From the NCBI GenBank assembly GCA_029689965.1, contig CP121450.1, forward strand, positions 2,728,001-2,792,000: a DNA stretch of 64,000 nucleotides. Reading direction: 5' to 3'. Under the pieces are notes generated by a model that made no database searches, had not been told where the DNA came from, and saw only the letters and a program-made list of their open reading frames with translations. Position numbers and translations under genes: made by a program. This document shows, piece by piece, positions 40,425-52,962 of the stretch (its first letter is position 1; every line of letters starts with the position of its first letter). Origin of the DNA: Curtobacterium flaccumfaciens (lineage in GTDB: Bacteria; Actinomycetota; Actinomycetes; Actinomycetales; Microbacteriaceae).

Positions 40425-40466
40425 CGATGCGAGCGGAAGGTCAGCGGTCCCCCAGTTCGGGGGCAT

Positions 40467-41286
40467 TCAGTGGCGCGGGAGCGTGTCCTCCGCGTCCCCG
40501 TCGTCCGGCGCGTCGTCGACCTGGAGCACGACCACCGTGACGTTGTCGCGACCGCCGGCGACGACCGCGTCGCCGACCAGACGCTCCGCGAGGCCCTGGG
40601 CGGAGGGCTCACGGGCGGCGATCCGGGCGATGCCGGCATCGCCGAGCTCCTTCGTCAGTCCGTCGGAGCAGACGACGTAGCGGTCCCCCGCGCGCAGTGG
40701 GAGCGTCCACCAGTCCGGCTCCGGCGGTTCGCCGAAGCCGACCGCGCGCGTGATCACGTTGCTGTCCGGGTGCCGCTCGGCGTCCTCGGCCCGGAGCAGA
40801 CCGGCGTCGACCATCTCCTGCACGACCGAGTGGTCCACGGTGACCCGGCGGAGCACGCCGTCCTCGATCCGGTAGGTCCGGGAGTCCCCGACGTTGAACA
40901 CGAGCGCTGCCGGCTGACCGAGTGACGCGACCAACGCGATACCGGTCACGGTGGTGCCGGCGCCGATCGCGTTCCGCCCGCGGCACGCTCGATGTCCGCC
41001 GTGGCGAGCAGGAGCGCCCGCTGGATGGACCGTCGCGTCGTGAAGGCGCTCTCGGTCGCCTGTTCGAGCCGACGGACCACGGCTTCGCTGGCCCGGTCGC
41101 CCGCGAGGTGCCCGCCCATCCCGTCGGCGACGACGAAGAACGGCGCCCGACGATGTAGCTGTCCTCGTTGTGGTCACGGCGCCGACCGACGTCGGTCGCC
41201 GCTCCCCACGACAGCGTCAGGGTGGCGCCGTCGGCACCGGGGACGTCGATGGCTTGCGCAGTCGCTGCTCGGCCGAGTTCGGTCAC
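40467..41286 (-). CDS. PP2C-family Ser/Thr phosphatase
   Basis: Metal-dependent phosphatase expected to counter the adjacent kinase. Start GTG 41286, overlapping the FHA gene stop. Motifs: DVGRRRDHNEDSYIVG, FFVVADGMGGHLAGDRASEA, VFNVGDSRTYRIEDGVLRRV, YVVCSDGLTKELGDAG and VAGGRDNVTVVVLQ; the metal-binding aspartates are present. Breaks near 41147 and 40980 each need one base. About 273 residues, cytoplasmic with no membrane helix. The 127-base gap after it contains the kinase promoter. Confidence 0.92.
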
Positions 41287-42042
41287 GTTTCAGGATCGCT
41301 CTCTGGGGTTCGGGGCGTGCCGGCTGGTGGGTGGGACGGCCACGTGGGAAGGGGTGGGAGGTCCCCCGACGACGGTGCGACCCGCAGGTGCGGCGAGAGG
41401 ACCTCGATCACGTTGCCGTCACCGATCTCGACAACCGTACCCGTCAGCACGACGTTCGACCCACCCGCAGCCATCCGGAACGGCGCGACGCCGGCCGGCC
41501 GCACGACCGTCCCGTTGGTGGAACGGAGGTCTTCGACGACCACGGCCTCACCCTCGGCGCGCACCAGCAGGTGGGACGAGGACACCTGGCCGCTCGGGGA
41601 CGGCAGGGTCACGAGCTCCGGCGTCGGCCCGCGCACGATGCGCGGCAGCGCGGGACGTCGGCCGACGATGACCGGGCGGTCGAGGCGGAGGACGCGGTCA
41701 CCGACACGGATCGAGGGCACCTTGGTCGTCGGTGCCGGGGGACGGACGGGAGGCGCGGCTCGGCACCCGGGATCGACCCACCGCGGGAGGACGGGCGCCC
41801 TGGGACGCGTACGACGGTGTCGTCGAGGGGATCGGTCGCCGGACGCGGCGCGACCCGTGGTCGGATGACGGTGTCCTCGGCAGCGGAAGCGTCGTGCGCC
41901 GGGGGCCCGGGGGCGCCGGCCGGATGACCGTGTCGTCGAGCGCTGGCGAGCCGGGGCCGTCAGACGAGGGCGTGCGGCGTCGGCGGATGACGGTGTCGTC
42001 GATGTCGTCGTCGCGCAACCGTGCCCTCCAAGCGTGGTCCAC
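41283..42042 (-). CDS. FHA domain protein with repeated DTVIR motifs
   Basis: Starts GTG 42042 (DHAWRARLRDDDIDDTVIRR). The N-terminal half has four copies of a (D/E)DTV(I/V)R motif in a Pro/Arg-rich disordered segment. The C-terminal FHA domain shows RLDRPVIVGRRPALPRIVRG, SSSHLLVRAEGEAVVVEDLR and STNGTVVRPAGV. The repeated threonines resemble phospho-acceptor sites that self-bind FHA domains, as known for GarA-type proteins (inference). Breaks in the G/C run 41897-41911 and near 41780. About 253 residues, coupled to PP2C by GTGA. Confidence 0.82.
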
Positions 42043-42075
42043 ACCACCGTAGACGATCCTGTCCGCGCCACCGCG

Positions 42076-42628
42076 TCACCGCTCCCACGTCGGAGCGCTC
42101 CCGGCACGGACGGAACGGAGCACGAGGGCGGCCAGGGATCGTCCGCCCGAGTCTCGAGCGCGTACTGCGCCCGAGTCTGCGCGCGGGCCGCCGAACCGAG
42201 CGCCCAGGAGCACCACGACCCAGGGCGAGGGCGCCCGCCGCGCCGGTGGACGTGTCCGCGGTGGGGTCTTCGGCGCGCCACCGACGCCACGCCTCGGCGC
42301 ACCGATCGCCCGCGGTGCGGAGCAGGGTGCGATCGGGCTCGGGCCCGAACCCGCACAACGCCGGCGGCGTCGGATCGTGGAAGGGGTCGAACGCGGTGAC
42401 CGTCCGCGGGTCGGGGCGATCCGGAGCGGTGAGGAACCCGATGAGCGCGAGGCGCGTCGCCAACGCGCCGCAGGCGGTGACGACCGCGATCGACGCGGCC
42501 CGGGCGAGCGTCGGCCCGCCGGGCGCGACGAGGGCCGCACACGCTGCTGGGAGGGTGACGGCCGCCGCGATCTCACGGGGGTAGCGCACTGCGGTGTCGG
42601 GATGGTTTCGTGTCGTGACGGGGATCAT
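42076..42628 (-). CDS. Hypothetical membrane protein
   Basis: Starts ATG 42628 (MIPVTTRNHPDTAVRYPREI) or ATG 42637. Two hydrophobic stretches, IAAAVTLPAACAALVAPGG and AASIAVVTACGALATRLALI, then an acidic/aromatic segment, and after a break near 42220 a third helix-like stretch ALGVVVLLGARFGG. No family recognised. It is 33 bases upstream of the FHA gene and probably first in its transcript. Confidence 0.55.
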
Positions 42629-42732
42629 GCACGCCATCGAAACGCACCGGCGCCTCCAGTCGGGGGCCGAGCAACGATCTGTGGAACGCGAGCCGCCCTG
42701 CCGGCCCTGTGGAGGACGATGGCGGGACGGGA

Positions 42733-43496
42733 TCAGACGGCGACGGGCTCGAGGCTCTCGGCGACGAGGTCCCAGCCGCCGTGCCGCTGCTCGAACACCA
42801 CGCCGTGCTGCGACGACCACTCGAGGAGGTCGGTCATCGACGTGATCCTGGCACCGGTCCGCGCGAGCAGCCCGAGGAGTCGGCCCTTGGCGGTCTTGTT
42901 CCAGTGGTTGAGCGCCTTGCGCCGTCCGGACCCGTCGACGCTCACGACGCGCGGCGCCACGGCACCGGACACGGGTCCGAGCTGCCGGTAGCCCTCCGAG
43001 CGGAGGTCGAGGACGAGGTGGCCCGCTGTACGCGTCTCGAGAACCCTGGACGCCGGTGCCGGCCAGTGCGAGGCGAGGCGAAGGGGACCGAGCCGTGAGT
43101 CGTGCGAGAGCCGGTAGGCGGGGACGAGATCTCCCCGCCGATGGGTCCGAACATCGCGGACTGCACGACGACGTGGTCGAACCACCACGCACGGGTCGCT
43201 GCGTCCGCGCCGAGAGCGTCGAGCGGGTCGTAGAGCACCCCCGTGTACCGGTCGATGGCCGGCATCGTGCCCGACGTCTCGAGTACGAGGTTGCGGTGAC
43301 GCTCCTCGATCGACCTCGGACCGAGCTTCAACGCCGTCCGTGCAGAGGACTCCTCAGAACTGACGGAGCGGGCCGCGGTGATCACCGCGGCCCGCTCAGC
43401 AGCCAGTTCCGGGAACGACAGCGCACGCAGGTCGAGCGTGTTGCCGGTGTCCCCACCCTCCCGCTTCGTCTCCGACGGCGGGAGGAGGACGGTCAG
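42733..43496 (-). CDS. yaaA: YaaA family peroxide-stress protein
   Basis: DUF328/UPF0246 protein; in E. coli YaaA limits intracellular iron under peroxide stress. The family N-terminus reads LTVLLPPSETKREGGDTGNT, then RHRNLVLETSGTMPAIDRYT, YTGVLYDPLDALGADAATRA, and after a break near 43133 (GGCGGGGAG needs one G) DLVPAYRLSHDSRLGPLRLA and RKALNHWNKTAKGRLLGLLA. About 254 residues. The first recognisable codon is CTG at 43496 and no ATG/GTG precedes it in frame, so the start may hide another base error. It follows atpC. Confidence 0.85.
43366..43397. repeat. 32-bp perfect palindrome inside yaaA
   Basis: GAGCGGGCCGCGGTGA (43366-43381) is followed without a gap by its exact reverse complement (43382-43397), centred on GATC. 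It lies inside the YaaA coding sequence (protein ERAAVITAARS). Confidence 0.9.
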
Positions 43497-43501
43497 TCCG
43501 G

Positions 43502-43764
43502 TCAGGACGCCAGCGCGGCCTGCCGCGCCACGATCGTGACCGTGTCGTGCTCGACCGACAGGAAGCCGTCCTCGGCGTCCGCCGCCACCGTCGAGCCGTC
43601 GGCCCGGGTGATGCGGACCTGCCCCTGCGCGAGGGTCGCGAGCAGCGGCTCGTGTCCCGCGAGGATGCCGATCTGGCCCTCCGTCGTCCGTGCGACGACC
43701 ATGGTGGCGTCGCCCGACCAGACCTCTCGGTCGGCCGAGACGACGCTCACGGTGAGTGCCGCCA
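43502..43764 (-). CDS. atpC: ATP synthase epsilon subunit
   Basis: F1 central-stalk subunit. 87 residues from ATG 43764 (MAALTVSVVSADREVWSGDA), with EGQIGILAGHEPLLATLAQG. It is short: only the N-terminal beta-sandwich is present and the C-terminal helical hairpin that inhibits ATP hydrolysis is essentially missing, as in several Actinobacteria. Last gene of the ATP synthase operon, 2 bases after atpD. The frame is intact. Confidence 0.93.
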
Positions 43765-43766
43765 TG

Positions 43767-45266
<1,500 letters not shown>

Positions 45267-46169
45267 CTACTTCTTCTTCGACGAGAGGGCGTCGGCGCCG
45301 CCGACGATCTCGGAGATCTGCTGCGTGATCTCGGCCTGGCGCGCGTTGTTCGCGAGACGGGTGAAGTCGCGGATGAGGGCATCCGCGTTGTCGCTCGCGG
45401 ACTTCATCGCCTTCTGTCGGGCGGCGTGCTCGGAAGCGGCCGACTGCAGCATGGCGTTGAAGATGCGGCTCTCGATGTAGACCGGGAGCAGCGCGTCGAG
45501 GACGGCGTCCGCGTCGGGCTCGAACTCGTACAGCGGGAGCGGCTCGTTGCCCTCGGGCGCCTCGACGCCCTCGACGACCTCGAGCGGCAGCAGACGGACG
45601 ACCTGAGGCTCCTGCGTGGCGATGCTCACGAACCGGTTGAACACGATGTGGATCTCGTCCACGCCGCCCTCGGCCGTGTCCTGGAGGAACTTCGACACGA
45701 CCGTGTCGCCGATCTCCTTCGCCGTGGAGAACTCGGGCTGGTCGGTGCCGCCGACCCACTGCTGCTCGAAGGGGCGCTCACGGAACGAGAAGTACCCGAC
45801 GGACTTGCGCCCGACCAGGTAGAACACGACCTCCTTGCCCTCGCTGCGGAGCAGGGAGGCGAGCTCCTCGCCCTGCTTGAGGACGTTCGTGCTGAAGGCA
45901 CCGTTCAGACCGCGGTCCGAGGTGAACAGCACCACGGCAGCGCGCGTCGACGACTCCGGCTCGGTCGTGAGGACGTGGTCGACGTTGGAGAACGTCGCCA
46001 CGGCCGACACGGCCCGCGTCACGGCCCGCGAGTACGGGCCGGACGCGGCCATGCGGGCCTGCGCCTTTTGGATCCGCGACGCCGAGATCAGCTCCATCGC
46101 GCGGGTGACCTTCTTCGTGGTCTTCGCGGAGCGGATTCGCTGCCGGTAGACCCGGACCTGTGCTGCCAT
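45267..46169 (-). CDS. atpG: ATP synthase gamma subunit
   Basis: Rotor shaft of F1. 300 residues: the N-terminal helix [20 protein letters not shown] with [20 protein letters not shown], a middle Rossmann-like part ([20 protein letters not shown]), and the C-terminal helix [20 protein letters not shown] with [15 protein letters not shown]. It starts directly at the atpA stop. The frame is intact. Confidence 0.97.
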   Translation of the reverse strand: MAAQVRVYRQRIRSAKTTKKVTRAMELISASRIQKAQARMAASGPYSRAVTRAVSAVATFSNVDHVLTTEPESSTRAAVVLFTSDRGLNGAFSTNVLKQGEELASLLRSEGKEVVFYLVGRKSVGYFSFRERPFEQQWVGGTDQPEFSTAKEIGDTVVSKFLQDTAEGGVDEIHIVFNRFVSIATQEPQVVRLLPLEVVEGVEAPEGNEPLPLYEFEPDADAVLDALLPVYIESRIFNAMLQSAASEHAARQKAMKSASDNADALIRDFTRLANNARQAEITQQISEIVGGADALSSKKK

Positions 46170-47798
46170 CTAGCGACGACCCTTGACGATCTGCTCCTGG
46201 TCGACGTCCTCGGCGTCCGCGGCCTCGAACTGCTCCGAGCCGAGCGTCTTGCCGTCGCTCGTCTGGAAGCCCTTCGCGAAGGCGTCGATCTCGCGGTCCA
46301 TCGCGGCGACGGTCTCGTCGCTAAGCTGGTTCGTCTCACGCAGGGTGGTCAGCACGTCCGAGTTGCGACGGAGGTGCTCGAGCAGCTCGGACTCGAAGCG
46401 GAGCACGTCGGGGACGGGCACCTGGTCGAGCTTGCCGTTCGTGCCCGCCCAGATCGAGACGACCTGCTCCTCGACCGGGTACGGCGAGTACTGCGGCTGC
46501 TTGAGGAGCTCGGTCAGACGCGCACCGCGGTCGAGCTGACGACGCGACGCCTGGTCGAGGTCGGACGCGAACATCGCGAACGCCTCGAGCGAGCGGTACT
46601 GCGCGAGCTCGAGCTTGAGCGTGCCGGACACCTTCTTGATCGACTTCACCTGGGCGTCGCCACCGACGCGGGACACCGAGATGCCCACGTCGACCGCCGG
46701 ACGCTGGTTCGCGTTGAACAGGTCCGACTGCAGGAAGATCTGGCCGTCGGTGATCGAGATCACGTTGGTCGGGATGTAGGCCGAGACGTCGTTCGCCTTC
46801 GTCTCGATGATCGGCAGACCCGTCATCGAACCGGCGCCGAGGTCGTCGGACAGCTTCGCGCAACGCTCCAGCAGACGGGAGTGCAGGTAGAAGACGTCGC
46901 CCGGGTAGGCCTCGCGGCCCGGCGGACGGCGGAGGAGGAGGGACACGGCGCGGTAGGCCTCGGCCTGCTTCGACAGGTCGTCGAAGATGATCAGGACGTG
47001 CTTGCCGCCGTACATCCAGTGCTGACCGATGGCGGAGCCGGTGTACGGGGCGAGGTACTTGAAGCCGGCCGGGTCGGAGGCGGGAGCAGCGACGATGGTC
47101 GTGTACTCCATCGCCCCTGCGTCCTCGAGCGCACCCTTGACGGAGGCGATCGTGGAGCCCTTCTGGCCGATGGCGACGTAGATGCAGCGGACCTGCTTGT
47201 CCTCGTCGCCCGACTCCCAGTTGGCCTTCTGGTTGATGATCGTGTCGATCGCGATGGCCGTCTTGCCGGTCTGGCGGTCGCCGATGATGAGCTGACGCTG
47301 GCCGCGGCCGACGGGGATCATCGCGTCGATGGCCTTGATGCCGGTCTGCAGCGGCTCGTGCACCGACTTGCGGGACATGACGCCCGGAGCCTGGAGCTCG
47401 AGGGCGCGGCGGCCCTCCGAGGCGATCTCGCCGAGGCCGTCGACCGGGTTGCCCAGCGGGTCGACGACGCGGCCGAGGAAGCCGTCGCCGACGGGGACCG
47501 AGAGGACCTCGCCCGTGCGGGTGACTTCCTGGCCTTCTTCGATGCCGGCGAACTCGCCGAGCACGATGGCGCCGATCTCGTCCTCGTCGAGGTTCTGCGC
47601 GAGGCCGAGCGTGCCGTCCTCGAAGCGGATGAGCTCGTTCGCCATGACGCCGGGGAGGCCCTCGACGTGCGCGATGCCGTCGCCGGCGTCGGTGACGTGC
47701 CCGACCTCGGCCGTGGAGGCCTTCGTCGGCTCGTAGTTCGAGACGAAGTCCTTCAGGGCATCACGGATCTCATCGGGGCTGATGGTGATGTCTGCCAT
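46170..47798 (-). CDS. atpA: ATP synthase alpha subunit
   Basis: Non-catalytic nucleotide-binding F1 subunit, 542 residues. N-terminal region [20 protein letters not shown], Walker [41 protein letters not shown], and the [20 protein letters not shown] signature with [20 protein letters not shown]. The C-terminus carries an acidic extension ending [20 protein letters not shown]. Start ATG 47798; a 107-base gap separates it from atpH. The frame is intact. Confidence 0.97.
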   Translation of the reverse strand: MADITISPDEIRDALKDFVSNYEPTKASTAEVGHVTDAGDGIAHVEGLPGVMANELIRFEDGTLGLAQNLDEDEIGAIVLGEFAGIEEGQEVTRTGEVLSVPVGDGFLGRVVDPLGNPVDGLGEIASEGRRALELQAPGVMSRKSVHEPLQTGIKAIDAMIPVGRGQRQLIIGDRQTGKTAIAIDTIINQKANWESGDEDKQVRCIYVAIGQKGSTIASVKGALEDAGAMEYTTIVAAPASDPAGFKYLAPYTGSAIGQHWMYGGKHVLIIFDDLSKQAEAYRAVSLLLRRPPGREAYPGDVFYLHSRLLERCAKLSDDLGAGSMTGLPIIETKANDVSAYIPTNVISITDGQIFLQSDLFNANQRPAVDVGISVSRVGGDAQVKSIKKVSGTLKLELAQYRSLEAFAMFASDLDQASRRQLDRGARLTELLKQPQYSPYPVEEQVVSIWAGTNGKLDQVPVPDVLRFESELLEHLRRNSDVLTTLRETNQLSDETVAAMDREIDAFAKGFQTSDGKTLGSEQFEAADAEDVDQEQIVKGRR

Positions 47799-47905
47799 GG
47801 GATTTTCCTTGTTGGTTTCCGGGGCCGGTCGGCTCCGAGAGGGTGATGCTGCCTGGGGCGGCAGTTCCCGTTGTGGACTTGGGTGGGGCGGCTTCGACCG
47901 TACGC

Positions 47906-48700
47906 TCAGCCGGCCAGCTGGAGCCGGAGCTCCGACAGGCGCGTGGAGACGGTGCCGTCGATGACGTCGCCGCCGATCTGCACCCGGACCCCGCCGACGA
48001 CCGAGGGGTCGACCACGTGGTTGATGCTGATGTCCTTGCCGTACTTCGCGGCGAGACCGCGGGCGACGCGCGCCGACTGTCCGTCCGTCAGCGGCTCCGC
48101 CGTGATGACGGTGGCGACGAGCTTGCCCGCCTGGTCGGCGACGATCCGCGAAGCATCGCGGACGAGCTCACCGATCCGACGGCCACGCGGCTGCTGGACG
48201 AGTGCCGAGAGGATCGTCACGGTCTGCACCGACGCCTTGGAGCCGAGCAGGCGCTCGACGAGCGCGCCCTTCTCCGCGGGGCTGCCGAGCTTGGTGCCCA
48301 GCGCGAGCTCGAGGTCGGCGTCCGAGCGGACCGCCGTCTCGAAGGCGAACAGCTCCGCCTCGATCGACACGTCAGACCCCGCGGTGGCGGCGACGGCGCG
48401 GATGCCCGCGTCCTCGATGCCGGCGAGGAGGTCCTCCTGCGAGGACCAGCGTGTGCCGGCCACCGCGGTCAGGACCGCACGCGTGGCGTCCGACTGACCC
48501 GCGAAGACGCGGTCGATGACCGTCTTCTTGCCGGCCGGGTCGGCCGTCGGGTCGGACAGTAGACCGAGCAGCTGCGGCGCACCGGCGATCGCGCGCCCGG
48601 AGGCGAGGATCTCCGCACCCGCGGCCAGGTCAGCGCTGCTGCCGAGGTCGGCGAGCACCGCCCTGGTGGACGCGAGAGCTTCTCTGGTCGCGCTGCGCAT
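47906..48700 (-). CDS. atpH: ATP synthase delta subunit
   Basis: Peripheral-stalk OSCP-like subunit joining F1 to the b subunits. 264 residues from ATG 48700 ([20 protein letters not shown]). The C-terminal half holds the conserved family part: [20 protein letters not shown] and [20 protein letters not shown] with [18 protein letters not shown]. The frame is intact; 2 bases after atpF. Confidence 0.94.
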   Translation of the reverse strand: MRSATREALASTRAVLADLGSSADLAAGAEILASGRAIAGAPQLLGLLSDPTADPAGKKTVIDRVFAGQSDATRAVLTAVAGTRWSSQEDLLAGIEDAGIRAVAATAGSDVSIEAELFAFETAVRSDADLELALGTKLGSPAEKGALVERLLGSKASVQTVTILSALVQQPRGRRIGELVRDASRIVADQAGKLVATVITAEPLTDGQSARVARGLAAKYGKDISINHVVDPSVVGGVRVQIGGDVIDGTVSTRLSELRLQLAG

Positions 48701-48702
48701 GC

Positions 48703-49560
<858 letters not shown>

Positions 49561-49567
49561 TTACAGG

Positions 49568-50431
49568 TCAGTGCTCGTCAGCCAGCGCGAGCTGGATGTA
49601 CACAGCGGTCAGCAGCATGAAGACGTACGCCTGCAGCAGCGCGACCAGGATCTCGAAGAAGCTGAACGCGATGCCGAACGCGAGCGTCCCGACTCCGAAG
49701 AGGGCGAAGAGGTTCCCGCTCTCGAAGAAGAAGAACTGCGTGGCGGCGAAGAACAGGACGAGCAGCAGGTGGCCGACGACCATGTTCATCAGGAGTCGGA
49801 GCGTCAGCGTCACCGGACGGAGCACGAAGGTCGAGACGAGCTCGATCGGCGTCACGATGATGTACAGGTACCACGGCACGCCGGGCGGGAACAGCGAGTT
49901 CCGGAGGAAGGTGCCGGGGTGCTTGCGCAGACCCGCGTAGATGAAGGCGACGTAGGCGACGATCGCGAGGATCATCGGGTACGCGATGCGGCTGGTGCCC
50001 TGCAGGTTGAGCCCCGGGATGAGACCCGTCAGGTTCAGGAACAGCACGGAGAAGAAGATCGTCGCGAGGAGCGGCAGGAACCGCTTGCCGTCCTTCTCGC
50101 CCAGGTTGTCGAAGGTGTTCCGGCGCACGACGTCGAACGCGTACTCGATGAGCGCCTGACCACGGCCGGGGACGAGCGTGAGCGAACGGGTCCCGATGAT
50201 GCCGATCAGCAGCAGGACCGCGACGGCGATGAACCGGATGATGACGAGTCGGTCGATCTCGAACGGCGTCCCGGCGAAGAAGATCGCGTCCGGGAAGAAC
50301 TCGTTGATCGACGGACCATGGAACTCGGCGGCCTGGCTGCTCCCCGCCGCGACGGGGTTACCCGCAGCGGTGAGGGACAGGGAAGAGCGTGGGATAGCAG
50401 CGCTGTCTCCTGTGTCGGCGCGCGCACGCAA
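49568..50431 (-). CDS. atpB: ATP synthase a subunit
   Basis: Membrane half-channel subunit. Conserved segments: HGPSINEFFPDAIFFAGTPF, FEIDRLVIIRFIAVAVLLLI, NLTGLIPGLNLQGTSRIAYP, and the arginine helix FVLRPVTLTLRLLMNMVVGH, whose essential Arg faces the c-ring. The start is uncertain: the only in-frame initiation codon of an accepted type is TTG 50431, without a ribosome site, while an AGGAG lies about 20 bases downstream of it with no ATG/GTG after it. The mature protein begins by about 50380 in any case. Confidence 0.93.
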   Translation of the reverse strand: MRARADTGDSAAIPRSSLSLTAAGNPVAAGSSQAAEFHGPSINEFFPDAIFFAGTPFEIDRLVIIRFIAVAVLLLIGIIGTRSLTLVPGRGQALIEYAFDVVRRNTFDNLGEKDGKRFLPLLATIFFSVLFLNLTGLIPGLNLQGTSRIAYPMILAIVAYVAFIYAGLRKHPGTFLRNSLFPPGVPWYLYIIVTPIELVSTFVLRPVTLTLRLLMNMVVGHLLLVLFFAATQFFFFESGNLFALFGVGTLAFGIAFSFFEILVALLQAYVFMLLTAVYIQLALADEH

Positions 50432-50531
50432 GGCACGCGATGGTGGACGTTGTGGAGGCTCGCCCGCTCCGAGCAGTGCTCCGGACGCGGACTCCGAGAA
50501 GCCTATCAGGTGCGAGAGGCTTCCCGGGCTC

Positions 50532-51059
50532 TCAGTTGCGGGGGGCGTCGTTCTCAGGATCCGCGGAGCCGCCGGGCGTGCCGCCGAGGGAGTCGCCGGT
50601 CGCCCCACCGACAGCGTCGCCGGGCAGCGAGACGCCGATCGGGATCCGGGCCTTCGCCACGGCGACCACGTCGATGACGAGCGAGCCGACCACCCCGACG
50701 ATGATCACGATGGCGAGCACCGGGAAGTCGACCCAGTCGCGGTCGCGGAGCAGCAGGAGCACGACCACGAAGAGGATGAACTTCAGGATCCACGTGCCCA
50801 TCACGATGCCGAAGAACGCGCCCGAGATCATCTGCCCCTTCGACACGCGCAGGGCGACGAGCACCGAGACCGCGGTCAGCCCCAGGAACACCACGCTCAG
50901 CACGGCGCCGAGGAGCCCGCCGACGAGCCCTGGCGTACCGGCGACGACGAGCCCGACGACCCCGCCGACCACCGCCAGGGTGACAGCCAGGACGGCGGCC
51001 CAGACGAGGATGCGGCGGAACACCGGCCGGACGTGGTCGAGCGCGTTCGGTGCGGTCAC
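50532..51059 (-). CDS. AtpI-like membrane protein of the ATP synthase operon
   Basis: 175 residues from GTG 51059 with AGGAGA upstream; overlaps the wecA stop by 4 bases. Four hydrophobic segments: ILVWAAVLAVTLAVVGGVVG, VGGLLGAVLSVVFLGLTAVS, GAFFGIVMGTWILKFILFVV and VLAIVIIVGVVGSLVIDVVA. The position just upstream of atpB corresponds to AtpI, an assembly aid for the c-ring. The Asp/Gly-rich C-terminal tail (GGATGDSLGGTPGGSADPEN) is disordered. The frame is intact. Confidence 0.8.
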   Translation of the reverse strand: MTAPNALDHVRPVFRRILVWAAVLAVTLAVVGGVVGLVVAGTPGLVGGLLGAVLSVVFLGLTAVSVLVALRVSKGQMISGAFFGIVMGTWILKFILFVVVLLLLRDRDWVDFPVLAIVIIVGVVGSLVIDVVAVAKARIPIGVSLPGDAVGGATGDSLGGTPGGSADPENDAPRN

Positions 51060-52281
51060 GAGATGTCTCCTGGGATCGAGCGGTCGTTGGCGGCCCGGTC
51101 GAGCGGGTCGAGGCTGGCGTCCACCACGGTGGTGGAGCGGGTGGCGGCCTGGGCGACGAACTCGGCGCGTTTGCGGCCGAGCGGGGCGAAAGTGGCGACC
51201 GCGCACACCGCGAACCCGACCGCGACGAAGACCACGACCCAGTACCAGTCCACGAAGAGGAACAGCAGGCAGCCGACGGCGACGGTGGCCGTCCACGCGT
51301 AGAAGATGAGCACGGCGTGGAAGTGCGAGTGCCCCATGTCGAGCAGGCGGTGGTGCAGGTGTTTCCGGTCCGCCGAGAACGGCGACTTGCCGGCGCTCAG
51401 CCGGCGGGTGACCGCGAGCCCGAAGTCCAGGATCGGCACGATGAGGATCGCGAACGGCAGCAGGATCGGGATGAACGCCGGCAGCAGCGCCTGGCGGGTC
51501 TGCACGGCAGCGGGGTCGATGTTGCCCGTGACCGACACCGCGCTCGTCGCCATGAGGAAGCCCACGAGCAGCGCTCCGGCATCGCCCATGAACAGCTTCG
51601 CGGGGTGCCAGTTGAGGATCAGGAAGCCGAAGCACGCACCGACGAGCACCGCGGTGAGCAGGGACGGCAGGTTGAAGAAGAACTCGGTCTGCACGACCAC
51701 GCGGTTGATGAAGAACGTGTACAGGAAGAACACGCCGCCGGCGATGATCGCGACGCCCGCGACCAGGCCGTCCAACCCGTCGATGAAGTTCACGGCGTTC
51801 ATCACGAGCACCACCGCCAGCACCGTGAAGATGAGGCTCATGTAGGACGAGCCGACACCGAGCGTGTTGCCGATCGGCAGCGACACGATCGCCACGCCCT
51901 GCCACGCCAGGATGCCCGCAGCGATGATCTGCCCCGCCAGCTTCGTCATCCAGTCGAGGTCCCAGATGTCGTCCGCGACACCGAGCACGACGATGATCGT
52001 CGCTCCCCCGAGCACCGCGAGCACGCGTCCGGGTTCGGCGAAGACCAGCCGGAAGTAGTCGGTGCCGGCGATGGACGGGAACAGGAACCACGCCGCGAGC
52101 AGCGACACGATGACGCCGATGTACATCGCGATGCCGCCCAGCCGCGGGGTCGGCGTGCGGTGCACGTCCCGCTCCCGGACCTTCGGTACCACTTGTACTT
52201 CAGCCCCAGCTTCCACACGATCCAGCTGACGCAGAAGCTCACGACCGCCGCGATGGCGCCCGCGAGCAGGTAGTACTTCAT
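51056..52281 (-). CDS. wecA: WecA/TagO-type polyprenyl-phosphate HexNAc-1-phosphate transferase
   Basis: Membrane enzyme that loads an amino sugar phosphate on a polyprenyl carrier, first step of cell-wall glycan or arabinogalactan-type linker synthesis. About ten helices. Motifs: VLGVADDIWDLDWMTKLAGQ, NAVNFIDGLDGLVAGVAIIA, NWHPAKLFMGDAGALLVGFL and DRKHLHHRLLDMGHSH. Start ATG 52281 (MKYYLLAGAIAAVVSFCVSW); one break near 52183 needs one base. In Mycobacterium the same gene (rfe) sits between the tsaC-like gene and atpI, which supports the call. Confidence 0.93.
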
Positions 52282-52951
52282 CCGACGAGGTCGGCTCCGA
52301 CGACCCTGGTGATCTCGTCGTCGGAGATCACGCCGTGACGGACGATGTGGAGCTTCCCGCCGTCGGAGAGGCCCGTGGCGTCCACGATCGTCGAACCGGT
52401 CGAGGCCGCGAACCCGTCGTGCGCGTCGAGCGGGCCGCCGTCGAGGTACACCGCGATGCTCTCCCCGAGCATCGCCTCGGCCTGGTCGACGTCCATCGCC
52501 GCCGGGTCGCCCGTCGAGTTCGCGGAGGACACCGCGAGCGGCCCCACCTCTTGCAGCAGCTCGAGCGCGATCCGGGAGTCCGGCATCCGGAGCGCGACGG
52601 TGCCACGCGTCTCGCCGAGGTCCCAGTCGAGGGACGGCTGTGCGCGGAGGATCACGGTGAGTCCGCCGGGCCAGAACTCGTCGACGAGGTCCCGCACCTG
52701 CTTCGGGATGTCGCTCGCGAGCGCTTCGAGCGTCGGCGGCCCGGGATGAGGACCGGCGGCGGCGACTGCCGAGTGCGACCCTTCGCGTCGAGCAGGCGCT
52801 GGACGGCGGCCGCGCTGAAGGCGTCCGCGGCCACGCCGTAGACGGTGTCGGTGGGGACGACGACGAGTTCCCCGCGCCCGAGCGCGGCACGTGCGAGCCG
52901 CATCCCGGTCAGGAGCCCGTCGGAATCGGTGCAGTCGTATCGGGATGCCAT
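52278..52951 (-). CDS. tsaC: Threonylcarbamoyl-AMP synthase
   Basis: YrdC/Sua5-type enzyme making threonylcarbamoyl-adenylate for t6A37 tRNA modification. From ATG 52951: ALGRGELVVVPTDTVYGVAA, then DAKGRTRQSPPPVLI and, after a break near 52740, ASDIPKQVRDLVDEFWPGGL, TVALRMPDSRIALELLQEVG and PLAVSSANSTGDPA. About 225 residues, the YrdC domain without the long Sua5 extension. Overlaps wecA by ATGA. Divergent from the HAD gene. Confidence 0.92.
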
Positions 52952-52962
52952 GACTCGACGAT

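Noticed and set aside
42733-43496. yaaA as part of the ATP synthase operon function
   Set aside because: It is adjacent to atpC but belongs to a peroxide-stress family; adjacency alone does not support a role in the complex.
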